The notes beneath the pieces were generated by a model, which had not been told where the DNA came from, ran no database searches, and saw nothing but the letters and a program-made list of their open reading frames with translations. DNA of 48,442 bases from Bacteroidales bacterium UBA1173 (GTDB taxonomy: Bacteria > Bacteroidota > Bacteroidia > Bacteroidales > F082), in contig DBYZ01000003.1 of the NCBI GenBank assembly GCA_002311655.1, positions 1-48,442 on the forward strand, written 5' to 3'. Both the position numbers and the translations under genes were made by a program. Shown piece after piece: positions 47,304 through 48,442 of this stretch (positions within the stretch are counted from its first letter, which is position 1; each line of letters starts with the position of its first letter).

Positions 47304-47802
47304 AACAGCCTTTTTGAATTTCATATATTCCTGCCATGCTTTTTGCACCTCCGCCTCGTCGCGGTCGATAGTCTTATGAGGTCCGACTTTACTCTCGGCA
47401 AGCGCGTATGTCGCCTTCATCGGCTGTAAGTCGCCGCTGCACAACGTGCCGGTGAACTCACCCATGCGGATATGATATGAGAGGCGGTGGTCGTCCATGG
47501 TGATGTCTTTTTCAGCCAACGCCTGGACAAAATCCTCTTTCGTCACGCTTCTTTTGTCGGCGGCAGTCTGCACCAGAATCTTTCTTATTTTCAAGTATTC
47601 CTCTTCGGGAATGTCGATTTTATTGCTGTGCATCCAGCCTTTGGTGACGGCTATCGCCTTCTGTGCGCATCTCCACAGCCCACCGCATCAGGCGGTATTC
47701 CTGCGCCTGCACGGCACAGAGATGGCTCACCACCTCGGCAGGGTCGCTGAACTGAGGCGCCGCAAGCTGCTGGTTGAGAAGGCGTATGGCAATAGGATTC
47801 AT
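47298..47802 (-). pseudogene. winged-helix DNA-binding (HTH_42/AlkZ-like) gene, internally deleted, frameshifted and 3'-truncated
   Basis: The 5' part (ATG at 47802) codes for NPIAIRLLNQQLAAPQFSD and on to EYRLMRWAVEMRT, the N-terminus of winged-helix DNA-binding domain proteins. It then runs out of frame to a stop at 47620. A second frame picks up at about 47669 with CAQKAIAVTKGWMHSNKIDI and continues to 47298 with family-like sequence (ADKRSVTKEDFVQALAEKDI, HRLSYHIRMGEFTGTLCSGD). The segment between, normally about 50 residues or more, is gone, and the joint lies around 47660-47672. The C-terminal half of the family is also missing. The lipoprotein gene stop overlaps the ATG by one base. 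No active protein is expected. Confidence 0.82.
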
Positions 47803-48320
47803 CACTTCACATTGTTTTCACGGTAAAACTCCCAAGTGTCGGTGTGACCGTCTTTGTAGGTGTAGCTCCAAACGAGCTCGTCTTTTGTCAGTTTCGCCAA
47901 GTTAAACTTAGTCTCACGCCCGATGCCACTGCTCACTTTCTTAACGATACTGGCAGCGAGCTCGCGTTCTTCGCCGCAGCCATCTCCTTGAGCCTCAAGC
48001 AGTTCCATGCGGAAACTTTCGGCATCACCCGATGAATAGAAATCGTTGCCTTCAACGCGCCACCATCCCGGACTGACGTAGTTAAAGATCCAAGTCACAG
48101 TGCCGCCTTTGTTCAAAGTAACCCGATAAACCTGATTTGCCGAGTCGAGAGCGCTGCCGTCGGGATAAAAATCCATGGTGCCGGTCTCGTGCACATCGAC
48201 ATGACCTTCAGCTATGTCATAATTCCATCCATGCTGGTAATTGTAATGTCCATCAACCTTCGGTGAAGTGCAAGATGCCATCAAACAGACAGCAAATAGT
48301 ATTAAAAACAGTTTTTTCAT
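47802..48320 (-). CDS. lipoprotein of unknown function
   Basis: The 172-residue protein has a lipoprotein signal MKKLFLILFAVCLMASC with C17 in the lipobox. The mature part resembles small single-domain beta-rich proteins: DGHYNYQHGWNYDIAEGHVD, GTMDFYPDGSALDSANQVYR, WWRVEGNDFYSS and a C-terminal DELVWSYTYKDGHTDTWEFY. It looks like the lipocalin-like/extracytoplasmic sensor-type folds seen in Bacteroidota, but no family is certain. It follows the truncated GNAT gene by 5 bases and precedes the winged-helix remnant with overlap. Confidence 0.75.
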   Translation of the reverse strand: MKKLFLILFAVCLMASCTSPKVDGHYNYQHGWNYDIAEGHVDVHETGTMDFYPDGSALDSANQVYRVTLNKGGTVTWIFNYVSPGWWRVEGNDFYSSGDAESFRMELLEAQGDGCGEERELAASIVKKVSSGIGRETKFNLAKLTKDELVWSYTYKDGHTDTWEFYRENNVK

Positions 48321-48325
48321 ATCGT

Positions 48326-48442
48326 TTATCTTTCTAGTTTCATTACTTTTACCGGTCTGTCGGCGCCGACTGCAAGATTCGGGCAGATGGTTTCCTTGCC
48401 TGTGTCAATGAAGCCACACTTCTCCATAACCTTGCCGGATGC
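48326..48442 (-). CDS. GNAT-family acetyltransferase, 3' end only (cut by window edge)
   Basis: The last 38 codons of a gene entering from the right edge read ASGKVMEKCGFIDTGKE, then TICPNLAVGADRPVKVMKLE and a stop. A small-residue/KVMEKCGF segment followed by a tail ending in VMKLER is typical of the C-terminus of RimJ/RimL-like N-acetyltransferases, where it forms the last acetyl-CoA-contacting helix and strand. Substrate cannot be judged. It is 5 bases upstream of the lipoprotein gene on the same strand. Confidence 0.75.
   Translation of the reverse strand, partial: ASGKVMEKCGFIDTGKETICPNLAVGADRPVKVMKLER

Noticed and set aside
47620..47802. A small complete protein of about 60 residues
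   Set aside because: Its first ~33 residues match the N-terminus of a larger winged-helix family, and the rest is out-of-frame sequence of the same gene, so it is part of a pseudogene.

Overview
The window looks like a chromosome segment from a member of the Bacteroidota, most likely order Bacteroidales. Three kinds of evidence agree. Nearly every transcription unit starts behind a TAnnTTTG -7 box, the promoter type known for this phylum. Three exported proteins end in a type IX secretion (T9SS) sorting domain: an endonuclease I, a sialidase and a gingipain-like C25 peptidase. The gene families (SusC-like receptor without SusD, Bacteroidales-type tryptophanase, EFR1 ferredoxin, M13 lipoprotein peptidase, GxxExxY protein) also fit. 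A T9SS host with C25 peptidase, sialidase and tryptophanase suggests a protein- and glycan-degrading, probably host-associated anaerobe. That ecological reading is inference. No rRNA, CRISPR array, phage or insertion sequence was seen, and only the 5' end of one tRNA is present, at the left edge. No gap between genes exceeds about 225 bases.

Layout: 1-9954 holds a tRNA stub, a REP-like hairpin, mutS, a SpoU methyltransferase, two tandem paralogous outer-membrane barrels (the second carrying an OmpA domain) with a clear terminator, folK-dNK, and sppA with a glycerol acyltransferase. 9943-15379 (minus) holds tryptophanase, an MntP-like membrane protein, secreted endonuclease I, queD and an ABC-F ATPase. 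15559-23551 holds a TonB-dependent-receptor-like protein, a Na/Pi cotransporter, a sialidase behind a CDF metal transporter, and an Fe-dependent alcohol dehydrogenase. 23554-27806 (minus) is a possible operon: membrane protein, Bcp peroxiredoxin, exported EEP phosphatase, and a TerB/Sel1 protein.

27916-29572 is an AT-rich accessory patch: two toxin-antitoxin modules converge on an HD-domain hydrolase that overlaps one of them. An SDR and an M13 metallopeptidase follow; the peptidase gene lies between two inverted copies of a 45-bp REP-like element whose two differences are compensatory. 32893-37740 encodes a 1615-residue protein joining a DnaQ-like exonuclease, a RecQ-type SF2 helicase and a UvrD/PcrA-type SF1 helicase; this is the most unusual gene in the window. 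DUF1846, the C25 peptidase and a tight pyrG-ogt-nitroreductase-EFR1 cluster (45676-42149) follow. The right end, 45750-48442, is accessory and decaying: a secreted unknown, a GxxExxY protein surrounded by short related repeats, an internally deleted NUDIX gene, an internally deleted and frameshifted winged-helix gene, a lipoprotein and a truncated GNAT gene.
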